Source: Dryococelus australis (lineage: Eukaryota > Arthropoda > Insecta > Phasmatodea > Phasmatidae). Taken from it: a stretch of 64,000 nt of DNA. Both the position numbers and the translations under genes were made by a program. Position 1 is the stretch's first letter. Each line of letters begins with the position of its first letter. The stretch covers positions 273,328,900 through 273,392,899 of the forward strand of contig CM056993.1 of NCBI GenBank assembly GCA_029891345.1. The letters run 5' to 3'. Of the stretch, positions 1 through 9,556 are shown in pieces. The notes below the pieces were generated by a model. The model was given only the letters and a program-made list of their open reading frames with translations, was not told where the DNA came from and ran no database searches.

Positions 1-112
1 ACTGTTCAAGTAAAGTACTCTTTCTTATTTGTATACACAACACACAGATGCACTGCAGGGTAAGTAGCATTTGCTGCTCCCCATTGGACGTCGTATGTAT
101 ATGCCCCATACA

Positions 113-772
113 TTACTCGCCCCAGCGACATGTCTTCACATCCTCCTCGCACAGGGCAAAATCGACTTGCCTGCACTCACACTGGTGTTCTGTAATGTCT
201 TCAAAGTCTGCATGAGCTTTGAGGATGTGCCCAGCAGAGGGGAGGTGACTGTTGGGGTGCAAATGGACGTCTGCACATCTGTCATACTTGCCACATGGTT
301 GTATTGTGCTGTGGAATTCATCCCAGGCATCTTGATAGCCCCATGTGTGGTTGATACTTTCACACACCTGGCCCTGCATGTACCCGAGCTCCAATTTAAA
401 CACGACCTGTTGGTAACCCAGATAATAGCGTTCGTAGAGGTTAGCATTTTCTGGCCAGAACTGCACACAGTCACATTTGTTGAAGCCCATGGTATGAGTG
501 GTGGTTGTCTCACCTGGAAGCTGCACCGCCAACAACAGCAGGTCGAAACTCATGTCTCTCTTGGGTGATGCACTAATGCTGACTGCACGTGCAATGTACT
601 GCACATAGCCTCTTATACATACTTTGCTGCGAGGATCACCTAGCAGGTGAGCACCGTACATGGCAGCCTCCATATCACCATGCCACGCTTCAAGATGGTT
701 GTATGCCATTCCCGGTGCAAGACTCAAGAGTTCGGTTGTAGGCAAGAGACTAGACAGGCAACAATACTGCAT
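113..772 (-). CDS. unidentified 219-codon ORF downstream of the capsid block
   Basis: An uninterrupted minus-strand frame of 219 codons, cysteine- and histidine-rich in its C-terminal third and with no obvious transmembrane segment. It follows the capsid gene block in the same orientation, so it is a plausible late or accessory gene of the Polinton relic. Its lack of stops stands out because every neighbouring gene is broken. I do not recognise the product. An overlapping shorter frame on the same strand (136-513) and a plus-strand frame (71-568) cover the same bases, so coding status needs codon-level or homology evidence. It could be a chance frame in GC-balanced DNA. Confidence 0.4.
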   Translation of the reverse strand: MQYCCLSSLLPTTELLSLAPGMAYNHLEAWHGDMEAAMYGAHLLGDPRSKVCIRGYVQYIARAVSISASPKRDMSFDLLLLAVQLPGETTTTHTMGFNKCDCVQFWPENANLYERYYLGYQQVVFKLELGYMQGQVCESINHTWGYQDAWDEFHSTIQPCGKYDRCADVHLHPNSHLPSAGHILKAHADFEDITEHQCECRQVDFALCEEDVKTCRWGE

Positions 773-975
773 GGTGTTGGATAGAGGACAAGACAGTCTC
801 AGTTACTGTGACTTACCCAATGTTCGAGCCTGGTGCAGCATTCCACATGCTCTGGCCATCTTGACAATTTGAAGTGTACATGGTGGTAACTGACCATAAT
901 GCTATCGTACCTGTCCACAACCAGCGGGTGAAGGCAGTGTACATTTGAGTGTTGAGTTTTCTCTTTCCTGCAATC

Positions 976-1010
976 GAGAGAGAGAGAGAGAAAGAGAGAG
1001 ACAGAGAGAG
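976..1010. repeat. (GA)n microsatellite, interrupted
   Basis: An imperfect GA dinucleotide run with AAA and AC interruptions, lying between the unidentified ORF and the OB-like gene. Confidence 0.9.
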
Positions 1011-1022
1011 CTGGTGAGATTG

Positions 1023-1323
1023 CAATTATGAAAACTCGACGACGTGCATCGTCTTGCCATTGCCTATGGTCTTGATTCCGTGGTACATTATGAACACGTT
1101 ACCATTGTTCATCACTGTCATGTCGCTGTTGTTGTTGAGCTGTGAGTACCGCGTTGGTAGTCGCACCCAGACTGTCTTGAAATAGGCATGTGATGCACGA
1201 GATATATGCTGTTTCGGCCTGCCGAAAGTCCTCCACCACATAACCTTTACCCAATTTAAGATCGGCCAATATTGAGAATTGGGTGTTGCTGTTCAGTTTC
1301 GCGAACAGAGCCACCCTTTCCAC
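1023..1323 (-). pseudogene. small OB-fold-like (possible ssDNA-binding) Polinton-associated protein, frameshifted
   Basis: Two minus-strand frames join to one short protein of about 95 residues. The N-terminal half has an L-x2-GK-x-Y-x-V-x-DFR segment followed by a conserved T-x-Y turn. The C-terminal half, in the next frame, continues with a V-x-LPTRYSQL segment (about 1,120-1,160) and ends at a TGA near 1,026. This pattern (Leu-x-x-Gly-Lys-x-Tyr start, LP-x-RY middle) is one I associate with short single-stranded-DNA-binding-like proteins encoded beside Polinton-type elements in invertebrates. The functional name is an inference. At least one frameshift at about 1,130-1,170 breaks it. Confidence 0.45.
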
Positions 1324-1471
1324 AGGTGTGCACTATGCAGTGGTCTGTCCTATCCATCAGGCCATGTTTTTATATATGGTCAGTCACCAGCCTTATGGTG
1401 TCCTCCCCCCCATTTTACATAGTTGTGGTCATGACCACTTGCAGCCGATGCAGTGTACTGAGCCTTCATTC

Positions 1472-1984
1472 CTATATGTAGACATACTCTGTCCGATGGT
1501 CATTATGATGCCACCCTCCAGTTGTCAGGGTCCATGCACCCATTAGTAGTACATTCATTTCTGGACATGCCCAGCCTCGCCCACACTCGATGCATGTGTG
1601 GTGTGGAGTGTACCGAGACCTCAGTACCTGCAATGAGGGGTAGTCGTACTCCGCCTGTACATCGCACACCCTCTTGCCGATGCCACAATGGATACTTTCC
1701 CACCATTTCTGTTCTTGTCCAGCAATGTAGACGGTGCCCTCGGGCAACATACAGGTGAGTGCATCTCATTACTTATTGTAGGCTACATTACCCTAGTCCT
1801 AATTTATGCTGTGGTAATGTTTCTCCAGCCATGTATTTGTCACCTTACTCTTCTCGTCGAGTGCGTATCATGGGAAGGGTAGTAATAAGTTACATTATGC
1901 CAAACCACCGTCCTTGTAAGCAATGGAAATACGTTTAACTATGAAGCCATTCTGCAAGATGCAGCCCTGGAAGTTCGCAAACAT
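1472..1984 (-). pseudogene. Polinton-associated accessory protein (possible RNase H-fold), decayed
   Basis: Starts at an ATG (1,984-1,982) giving MFANFQG and reads through several stops and a frameshift to about 1,472. Recognisable blocks in order: an N-terminal strand with G-x3-QNGFIVK, a W-L-x-K-HYH block, YIAGQEQKWW, a D-x-PSL block, then a Cys/His cluster (H-x-C-x2-C ... C-P-x-MNVL). I know this arrangement from uncharacterised invertebrate proteins linked to Polintons and similar elements, often suspected of an RNase H-like fold. No catalytic role can be shown. It lies 40 bp downstream of the major capsid gene, in the same orientation. Confidence 0.5.
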
Positions 1985-2024
1985 TGTGATGGATGGGAGG
2001 TGGTGAGTAGTCTATAAGTATACT

Positions 2025-3156
2025 TTACATCAATACCTGAATAATGTGGTCTCGCACATTGTACGTTACGAGCCAGTTGAGAATTATCAGGGCATAGGCC
2101 TGAGTGTTGTCCGGGGAGTTAGCCACAGTTTTCATTTCGATTCTACAGTCCATGATGTTGCTCTGTATTCTGTCATCCTGCTTACTGGCATCAAACATGA
2201 GCAGAGGGACTGTGTTCACGAACTCGACAGGCACTAGTGTTGGGGACTGTGCATTGCCATAGTAGGCCCACTGAAAGTCGGCAGACATTTGGTATGATAC
2301 CATGTACATCCTGTTCGCGAAATCGATATTTAGCTCGCTCTAGGGATAGCACTCCGAGTTGAGATGTACTTTTACGTTTTTGATACTTAAATCGCCAAAT
2401 TGCAAGCTGTCTGCACCAATTATGTAGCATGGATTTTCGTGAGGGAAGCTGATTTTTACATTCCAGTTGATGCTCGTCGCCTGTGGGATGCTCGAGTACA
2501 TTTCTAGACTCCACATGTGGAACACCGTGTCGTTGTTACTGCCCTTCTCAGCATACTTAAACAGTTTCACTTGTTCCAACATTTTCACCTGCAAGTTTGG
2601 CAGAAGCCATTCTATGGACCGGATAGCAAGTGTTGTGACTTCAGGCATGGCCGCAGTATACAGCAAGGTACTAGCTTGCATATTTGACATGAGAATAACC
2701 AGTTCCTGCTTCACATTGATTATCATGTGTTTATAGTTCTTGGCAAAACCCAATATCATGGCCAGCAGAATTCACACTTCGAAATTCCCCTGTGGGTAGA
2801 CCCGGACCTTATAGTCCTCCTAGATACCCGAGCTGGCCATTATTGCCATTTTCACGGCTACTTCGTTCCTGTTGAGCTTGTAAGCGATGCCTCTTATCAT
2901 GTGTAGAATCCCGTTCCTAATGTTTTTTGTTGTCACTGGTACTGCTTTTCCGGTCTTCAGTATCGTCCCCCGAAACCTCAAATAGGAATTGCTGGAGGGA
3001 ACGATGTAGATGTCTTGGTTTTGGAGGAGTATCCATACTTTCAAATGAGGGGGCATATGAACCTGGCAGATAAGACATGCACGTGTGGAGCTCTGCCATG
3101 GTAATCGAGTCTTCGAACCCTGCCAGCTCTGTAATGTTTAGAAGTTCTCTGTCCAT
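2025..3156 (-). pseudogene. Polinton major capsid protein (double jelly-roll, hexon-like)
   Basis: Structural protein that would form the hexon-like capsomers of the particle. The minus strand holds the N-terminal block with NQDIYIVPSSNSYLRF and NGILHM (about 2,870-3,040), the middle block with KHMIINVKQELVIL (about 2,690-2,740), the diagnostic VHLNSECYP (about 2,343-2,375), and the C-terminal AYALIILNWLVTYN (about 2,050-2,100) before a stop at 2,025. These blocks and their order match the Polinton MCP family as I know it. About 377 codons remain, shorter than the family's usual 500-650. At least three frameshifts and one stop after the ECYP block break it. Confidence 0.85.
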
Positions 3157-3284
3157 AACGCTTAACAGATAGTCCCAATCTGCGCAGAAAACTCACATTT
3201 GCTTATGTTAGCACGCTGGACACTCGCCCAGTACTGATGTCTGATTTAGTGCGGTAAGCTGCTTTTATTACTTTCCCGAGCTTA

Positions 3285-3948
3285 AAGTTCAGTCACATCT
3301 TTGCATAGATGTAGTCGGACCGTTATTTCTTTGTCTTGGAAGTTGATCAGATGGCTGTCCTGATCGATGATAGACATGAACATTTTCCTATACACTCTCC
3401 ATGATGACTCGGATGTAAATAGGCATCTTTGGCATATACACCAGTTTAAACCCCGGCGACACCATCGCCGCAAACTCATGCAGTGTTTGGCTGGGTAGAC
3501 CATTAAGGTACGAGCCGGTCACTAATTATCAATTTATTTGTATCATATTCACTGGGAATATGTTTATAGATAGGGTCGATTTGTGCAGGTTATTGGCTTC
3601 CTACATCGCTTTCTCGAAACCCAACATAGCTACGAATGTGTTGATTCATGTGAAGTCTATGTGGGAGGTACTGTACATTTTGCTGTGTAGCGTGTTGGCC
3701 TTGCTGTGTAGCTTCACAGTGATGTCCTGTCCCAGTTCTTGCTTGAGGTACTCTTCAATATCCACTACCTCGTGCGATTTGGTGGATATGCACACCTCGC
3801 TTCTCTCCCCATTATCCTTGATGTATCGAAACCTGCAGTTGCATTAGTCAATATTCGGGTTGGAGAAGTTCGTTTGAAAGTGTATTAGCATAATTTTCCA
3901 TGCCCTTTTTAGTTTCAGCAGTGGGAAATGCGCAGAATGCAGTTCCAT
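3285..3948 (-). pseudogene. Polinton minor capsid protein (penton-like, single jelly-roll)
   Basis: Would form the five-fold vertex capsomers. Starting at ATG 3,948-3,946 the minus strand reads an N-terminal block (IHFQTNFSNPNID), then FRYIKDNGE, VVDIEEYLKQELG, a central ANTLHSKM segment, and the C-terminal signature INFQDKEITVRLHL just before the end at about 3,285. The C-terminal Leu/Ile-N-F-x-x-x-x-I-T-V-R-x-H motif is typical of the family. Breaks include an in-frame TAA early on, a frameshift near 3,480-3,540 and another near 3,400. It starts 25 bp after the protease stop, as in a compact viral gene block. Confidence 0.8.
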
Positions 3949-3972
3949 GCTGTCGCCCCTACAGGATAAACA

Positions 3973-4409
3973 TTACGGACATGCCTGATTGGCACGTACT
4001 GTGAATCCCATGTTAAGAAGGAATCTCAGACATAGGTTTTTAAGTTCCTTTCCCCCGCTCACTGCTATGACCCGTGGTTGTAATAGATCCTAGCGCTTCT
4101 CATGTATGTTTTCAGTTCGGGTGGGGCCCTTAGGTTGCAGTAGCTATTGTATTAGTCGACCTTACATCCTTACTTCACATATGTGGTCCAGTGCATCTGA
4201 TATGTGGTCCAATGCATCTCGGGTCCACTACTGGTATTTAGGTTTATTACCCCTCTCTCCGCTCGCCACGTGCAATGTGGGAGGCAGTCCCGCATGAAGA
4301 TGCCCATGAAGTTGGGTATTCACAGTTTCTGCGTACACTTGTGTATATCAATGTTCGTGAGTGGTGCATCGGGCAGGGCTCTTAGGATCGACTCCCTCAT
4401 CATCGTCAT
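3973..4409 (-). pseudogene. Polinton maturation protease (adenovirus-type cysteine protease)
   Basis: Would cleave capsid precursors. From ATG 4,409-4,407 the minus strand reads LTNIDIHK, FMGIFMRDCLP, GVINLNTSSGPEMHW (the catalytic His is in HW, about 4,190-4,235), then YNSYCNLRAPPEL and, after a frameshift, NLCLRFLLNMG, ending at TAA 3,975-3,973. Block order and the 145-codon size fit the Polinton PRO family. The segment MHWTTYQ appears twice in tandem (an in-place 18-bp duplication around 4,185-4,220). The catalytic Cys expected just before the NLCLRF block is not readable because of the frameshift, so the copy is inactive. Confidence 0.8.
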
Positions 4410-4658
4410 TCCAACAGCCCCCTGCTTGTACGGGCAGAGTTACAAGCCTTGGCCATTTTTTGCTCCCTTGCCGGAGCTTTCATTTTCCTAATATGCCTGA
4501 TTGCTTCTGAGAGTCGTTGGTTTTCTCATTTAGCACTGTTCACTGCTCTTGCTATCCTGCTGGCCCCTCTGATTAGACTACCGGGTAGTCCGATGGCTGG
4601 CAGGAAGAACGGCAAGATCCCACCACGCTTAACTCGGCAGTGAGATTTTCTATTCATC
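4407..4658 (-). pseudogene. small hydrophobic Gly/Ala-rich capsid-associated protein (pX-like)
   Basis: The ATG (4,658-4,656) overlaps the stop region of the upstream PLA2-like gene in another frame, a viral-style overlap. The product begins with a basic stretch (RKSHCRVKRGG), then a hydrophobic Gly/Ile/Leu segment (ILPFFLPAIGLPGSLI), a GASRIARAVNSAK helix, an in-frame TGA, and, after a frameshift, a C-terminal LCPYKQG. This basic-hydrophobic-helical layout resembles the adenovirus protein X-like product reported in adintoviruses. The assignment is by pattern only. It ends against the protease start. Confidence 0.55.
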
Positions 4659-5039
4659 GTTGTCTTCTTCTTCCCCACCGAACGTCAGGCCCATTCCATG
4701 CTTCACCTTCGCTCGCATGATCTTTGCCACTCCCTAGGCTTCAAGCCGTTCACGGAGCTTAGTTGCAGGTGAAATGCCTACCATGTGGCCTTTGTCTGCG
4801 AAGATTCTGTCCGCCGTGTGTCTATCCTCCAACCTGCTAATTGTCACGTATGCAATGTTGTGCTCCCGGCACTCCTTGTCGAGGAGATTAATTGGAACTT
4901 CCCCTCACTTCAATCTCCTTGCTAGCCAGGTACCAGGGCCACAAAATTTGTAGTCGGGAATATGTGCTTCGAACGGAAGGTTGTTGATCAGCGTATTCAC
5001 TTGTCTGCGTCCCCTCTTGACCTTGCTCCCGCGATTCAT
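4651..5039 (-). pseudogene. phospholipase A2-like protein (parvovirus VP1 type) of the Polinton relic
   Basis: In viruses such domains help a particle breach membranes. From ATG 5,039-5,037 the product has a basic start (SKVKRGRRQ), then a HIPDYKFCGPGT block whose CGPG is the calcium-loop signature (4,929-4,946). LDKECREHN follows (the usual catalytic His-Asp pair reads His-Asn, about 4,857-4,865), with a basic helix and a KHGMGL-acidic tail ending at TAG 4,653-4,651. It is about 129 codons long with two in-frame stops (after RRLK and after LEA) and no obvious frameshift. The HD to HN change and the stops make it inactive. It is transcribed divergently from the ATPase, about 95 bp apart. Confidence 0.7.
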
Positions 5040-5134
5040 TACTGCATACTAATGCTATGCGGTTGGCATGTGCACCATTTATATGTTTCACACAACCATA
5101 TGTACGCATGGTTTAGCAGTTCCATCTCAGTACA

Positions 5135-5785
5135 ATGGAGATTGTGCCCCAGCCTACCATGCTCCCTGTTAGCATCACAGTTGAAGACGAATCTATGGCC
5201 CAGTAATCGTGTCATGGGAAACTTCTACCAAACACTGTTTATGCTATTATTGCTGGTCCAAACAACTGTGGGAAGACGTGTGTGCTCCTCAGCCTTCTGA
5301 AGCATCCCAATGGTCTCCACTTCGGGAATGTGTATCTCTACTCGAGGTATCTCCAATAGCTGAAATACCTTCGCCTGGCACAGATTCTACAGGCTATGGA
5401 TGGACTTCAATATTTCCTTTTTAGAGACAATTCTATCATCGTGGCGCCGAGCTATGCTAGGCATAAATCTGTATTTGTATTCGACTATGTCATGTGTGAG
5501 AAGCAGAACACAATGAAATAGTACTGCAGCATGGGTCGCCATATCGCTGTGGATGTGATTTACCTCTGTCAGATGTATTCTCGTTTACCAAAGTAATTTC
5601 TAGCATGACAATACCAATTTCCTCATTCTGTTTTGCATGGATGACCTGATTCCGTCATGGGTACTCCGATCATGTGAAACCGATATGACTTTCAATAGTT
5701 TAAATATGTGCTCGTGTTGCTAGCATGACCCATGTGGGTTTCTCGTCATTGTCAACGATTTTTCACCTCATATGGGTCGGTTCTG
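5135..5785 (+). pseudogene. Polinton genome-packaging ATPase (FtsK/HerA type, A32-like)
   Basis: Would pump DNA into the capsid. From ATG 5,135 one frame reads to Walker A GPNNCGKT (5,255-5,278). HPNGLHFGNVYLYSRYL follows, then Walker B VFVFDYV (5,471-5,491), MGRH, and the family's sensor-like IYLCQMYSRLPK (5,558-5,593). After a frameshift it continues with ILFCMDD and GFLVIVNDF near 5,740-5,760. In-frame stops lie at about 5,204, 5,351 and 5,519. The second Walker B acidic residue is Tyr instead of Asp. Motif order and spacing fit the Polinton ATPase, usually about 200-250 residues. Confidence 0.85.
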
Positions 5786-5999
5786 AAACAGCTGCGATCA
5801 GATCATTATAGTGCACCGGTGAACTATGAGCTATGCCATGACCAAGTTCGGCCATAGTGGCCTGCAGTGTGCACCGGACATTTTTATTATGTCTACTAAT
5901 GATGGGAAATGTAGTTTTGGTGTCAAGTGAGCTAAGTATCTTGGGGGACCTAACCACAATGGTGATGCAGTGAATGTGTCCTTTGGCCACAGTTTTTCT

Positions 6000-7620
6000 T
6001 CCATGGCTATGAAACTTCTACAGGCCACATGTACCTCCACCAAGTCTCATCTTTGCATGCTCAAATCCAATGTGTCTTGGTTCATAGTCTAGGAGCCAAA
6101 GTTTAGTGGTGTGGGTGAGAAGCTTGTCAATACGATGACCTCTGGCTTAGAGAAATTGACCACCGACGTGTACAAACTATCCAGCTTGGGTGCGAAGATG
6201 GCCGACCTACAGGACCACATTTATGCTACCAATGTACTGATCATGGGTATGGATATTAACCTTGTTGGGCTGACCAACACGAATAACCTGTCTGCCAACA
6301 TGGAAGTCCGGATTCGCTCGTTGACTTCTACCAATGTGGATACGCTTACCACCACCCTTGGCCGACAGCTTGAAGCTTTGGGAAGACAGTCGATGTTGTG
6401 GGGACCCAAGTTACCGCCAGCAACCTTACAGACCTGACTGAAAATTGACAGGGCCTTTAATGACAGTACTGCAGGTGCGGGCATGCTTACTGCTTCGACT
6501 ACACAGCTGACCAGTCTGGAATCAAACTTTGCAACCATGGAGAAGCAACTGGATGATGTTGTGTGCAGGTCGATGGCCTACCCTCCCAGACTGAGGGTGA
6601 GCTTGCACCTTTCACGAAGAAGCTGTTCGACCTGGAATCGAACAACGATACTGTCTGCATGTCATCCGGTCAACTGGCTAGTCAGATATCGACCTTCACT
6701 GCCTATTTGCAGACCATCGGTGGTTTGGGTGGTACACTTGCCAGTATTGCAAAGAAGGTAGCTGACATGGCCTCTCGTGTTGACACCAAGGTGCTGCAAG
6801 CCCTTGGTGCTAATCTGAAGGCTCATTTGCTCATGGATAAGCCAATTCAAAGAAACTGGCTACTCTGAGTACTCAGATAGAGCACATATCTTAAATGGTT
6901 ACGAACCCCAGCCCCGACCTCATTGCCAAACGCGTTTAGGCGTGACTCGGCACTCTCTCTGCGCCGTTGGACAATCGTTTTACTGCTGAGGTATGCAGCA
7001 GACAGCTGCTGTGGCCACCATGGGTGTTCGAATCGGCACTGTCATGTCGGGGGTGGCTACCAAAATCATTGGCGATGTTGCCACAAAGCTCACATCCTGC
7101 ATCAATTCTTTGGGTGTACAGCTTGAGGCATTTGAAGATGTTGTACGTCGCACGATCTCAAACTACCTATCTGACATATATGTCGGCGAGGACCGGTGGG
7201 CCCATTGCAATCATGTATGTGATGCTGTCATATGTTGCATTGGCAAAGCAGAAGACAACCTTATCAAGTTGATCCAGTGCCGACACTAGATATATATACT
7301 GTGTACATGTGACTGTATGTATCAGCACTATTGCTACCCCCAAGGAGGATCTGAGTCATGTTGTTGCGAGTGTTCCCAACAAGTATCTGCTCGCCAAGAG
7401 TGTGTGTATGGAACATGATGTGGCATTGTCGGAGGTCCTCCAGCAGATAATCTCGTGGCTCGTCATGTTGCAGCCTCTGCCACCTGTTCACCTTGCTTTG
7501 AAGGCGGAGCTGTGCTTCGCGCCGAAACACAAGACTGCAGCAGAGGAGGAAGAGGCGATCGGCGATGATGAAGATGATGTGCCCGTGGCATCTTTGAAAC
7601 ACAAGAAGGTGTGATGCAAT
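6000..7620 (+). pseudogene. coiled-coil, fibre-like repetitive protein (unidentified)
   Basis: Several plus-strand frames (6,111-6,437, 6,563-6,868, 6,993-7,289, 7,309-7,614) each encode heptad-like Leu/Ile/Val patterns rich in Thr, Ser, Asn and Asp, such as GLEKLTTDVYKLSSLGAKM and SLGVQLEAFEDVV. The last frame ends in an acidic run (AAEEEEAIGDDEDD) and Lys-rich tail. The recurring ~33-residue pattern suggests a single long coiled-coil or trimeric fibre gene broken by frameshifts. It sits between the ATPase and integrase in their orientation. I know no named family. A spike or fibre role is an inference from shape alone. Confidence 0.45.
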
Positions 7621-7639
7621 GCATGCTCTACGGTTCTTC

Positions 7640-8165
7640 ATCAATTATCTCGATTCGTACACACCTTGTCTGAACGATTCTACTTATGGCGTGTACAGGC
7701 ATGGGGAAAGTGGTTCCTCGGTGACAAACAAGTTTTCTTTCTGCCCAACAATGTTATCCTGGTAGGGGACATCGTCGTGTAAGCCTCGCCTGGCCTCTAT
7801 GAGCTATTGTTTATACATGTGCTTGGGGATTATTCACGTGCTATGCTTCACCAGTACTGTCAGTTGTTGCAGGTCACACATGCATATTTGGTGGACAATA
7901 ATGCTAGCAGTCATGCATATAAGGACAAGACCCACCCTAAATTCGCTATTATCGAAGATCTGTTTCCGAACATCAGTGCGAGTGGATCAGGTCTGAAGCT
8001 TGATGGTGGCAGCCAGTTGGAATATGTGTATTGGGACGACGTGAATAAGCTTGTGGACCGTTTATGTTTCCTCGTTGCATCCCGCAAAGCCGGCAATACA
8101 TCTCACACAAACAAAATAGTGAACATCTTGGAAGAGCTCTGCGAAGCCGGCCATATCCTGTGAGG
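7640..8165 (+). pseudogene. Polinton-associated accessory ORF with PGLYELLF segment
   Basis: A mostly continuous plus-strand frame: FLPNNVILVGDIVV, a stop, PGLYELLF (about 7,788-7,812), an alpha-helical stretch, then EYVYWDDVNKLVDRLCFLVAS and GNTSHTNKIVNILEELCEAG before a TGA near 8,163. I associate the PGLYELL and YWDDxNxLVDRL ... GNTxHxN blocks with an uncharacterised ORF next to Polinton integrases in animals, but I cannot name a function. It ends about 50 bp before recognisable integrase sequence. It could be fused with the upstream coiled-coil gene in intact relatives. Confidence 0.5.
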
Positions 8166-8229
8166 GGTGGGCCTGATCTACAGCTATGTAGAAAGCACAG
8201 CTCACCGCCAAGTTGCATCACTCTGCATG

Positions 8230-9094
8230 TCGGAACTTTCCAAGGTGTAAGGTGCTTATTTTCAGACTTCATGACCTGTTCCAGGCCTACTTGGTTGAAA
8301 TAATTCTTTATACACACATCAATAAGGACTTTCGTTACATCCTGACAGTCATCAACTTTTTCTCCAAGTATGTTTGGGCTGTCCCTGTGTGTCAGAATCT
8401 CTGTGCCGAGGTTGCGGCCACAATGAAATTGGTTTTGGACAAGGTGGTCGTGCCGAAGACCATCCAGGTGGAAGGAGTTCTACAACCCTGCATTCTGTGT
8501 GCTTATGGCTGCGAAGAATATTCAACACTACTCTAATTTCAGCGACCTCAAGACTTCGATCGACGAATGTTTCAACCGAATGCTTAAGGGTCTGATGTAG
8601 AAGTCGTTCTCGGTACAGGGTAGCTACCGGTGGTTGGATCTGGTTCCTCAGTACAATGCACGTAACCATAGAATGACTGGTCTTCGTCCGTCTGAGATTA
8701 CCACTGCCAACACCACTTCCTTACTGCGGACTGTGTACCGGCTCTCCAAGATGGTGGACTCGCGCTGACCACAGACCAAGGTGGGCGATTTTGTCCGTAT
8801 CTCCAGAAGCAGAAATGTCTTTGATAATTCACACTATTCAAAGTGGAGTGTCGAGGTGTTCCGCTTCGCCAAGGTGAGAGACATTGCACCACCCACCTAT
8901 ATGCTCACTGATATGACCGGCCAAGAGATCAGCGGTTCTTTCTACAACTACAAAATATATGTCACAAAGTATCCTCATAATTATCTAGTGGAGCTTGTGA
9001 GCCATAGAAATGGCGACCAGGTTCTCGTGAATTGGTTGGGCTTGATTCCCGCTTCAACCAATGGGTGCCCAAATCATCGCTTACGACTGAGTAA
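8230..9094 (+). pseudogene. Polinton integrase (retroviral-type, C-terminal chromodomain)
   Basis: Would insert element DNA into the genome. The core block reads FRYILTVINFFSKYVWAVPV (about 8,322-8,385). KEFYNPAFCVLM follows (the segment that normally carries the second catalytic Asp, lost here by an indel), then SIDECFNRMLKGLM with the likely catalytic Glu. After further frames come VGDFVRISRSRNVFD, the SGSFYNYKIY block and a chromodomain-like YLVELVSHRNGDQVLVNWLG. A final frameshift leads to FNQWVPKS and a TAA at 9,092-9,094. The first catalytic Asp block is not recognisable. At least four frameshifts and two stops break it. Confidence 0.85.
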
Positions 9095-9135
9095 TGTCTG
9101 TACTGCTTCTTGTTGCTGTACTGTTTTCTTTTGTG

Positions 9136-9141
9136 AATAAA
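9136..9141 (+). terminator. poly(A) signal AATAAA after the integrase
   Basis: AATAAA lies 42 bp downstream of the integrase stop, followed by a T/G-rich stretch. This is the expected place for 3' end formation. Confidence 0.55.
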
Positions 9142-9556
9142 TACATTGCTCTTAACTGTGTGTATGTGTCTCCTTTGTTACCTCTGCAAATGCACTCCTA
9201 CCATGTGAGGAGCAAGTGGTCTGGTGTGTTAGTGGGAATCTCGGTTTTTTATGACTCCCCTGCCAGCCTCCACTTATTGTTAACGCTATTTGGGACATGG
9301 CTATACATCTCATGTCTGAGAGAGGGTGGTGGGGTGGTCTATTAGTATTCCATTCCTGCAGCATTGCATATCCTGTTCATGTCCTCCTGGTTGGGTGGGT
9401 CATTATTCCTCTTGATGGGTTTCATTGTGTGCTGACATTTATCTCTCTACTTATTAACATATTCCAAGCAGGCCTGGCTATGTATCACGTTCTCATTCAC
9501 TTGCCTTGGCTGGCCGTTCATTATTATTCTGGTCGGGTTTTATCCAGCGTCGGGCC

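Larger units (their letters stand above)
1..9150. mobile_element. Polinton/Maverick (adintovirus-like) relic, late-gene module
   Basis: The stretch carries, in a compact block, the gene set that defines Polintons/adintoviruses: a retroviral-type integrase with chromodomain, packaging ATPase, adenovirus-type cysteine protease, penton-like minor capsid and hexon-like major capsid proteins, plus PLA2-like and pX-like small genes. The capsid-side genes are on the minus strand and ATPase to integrase on the plus strand, diverging at about 5,039-5,135. Nearly every gene has frameshifts or stops, so the copy is a relic. The integrase end faces right (9,094). The polymerase expected at the other end would lie left of the window start. 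I could not identify terminal inverted repeats. Base composition is closer to 50% GC than the surrounding AT-rich DNA. Confidence 0.85.

Noticed and set aside
71-568. 165-codon plus-strand frame opposite the 219-codon ORF
   Set aside because: Opposite to the orientation of the gene block, with no domain. It looks like the shadow of the minus-strand ORF.
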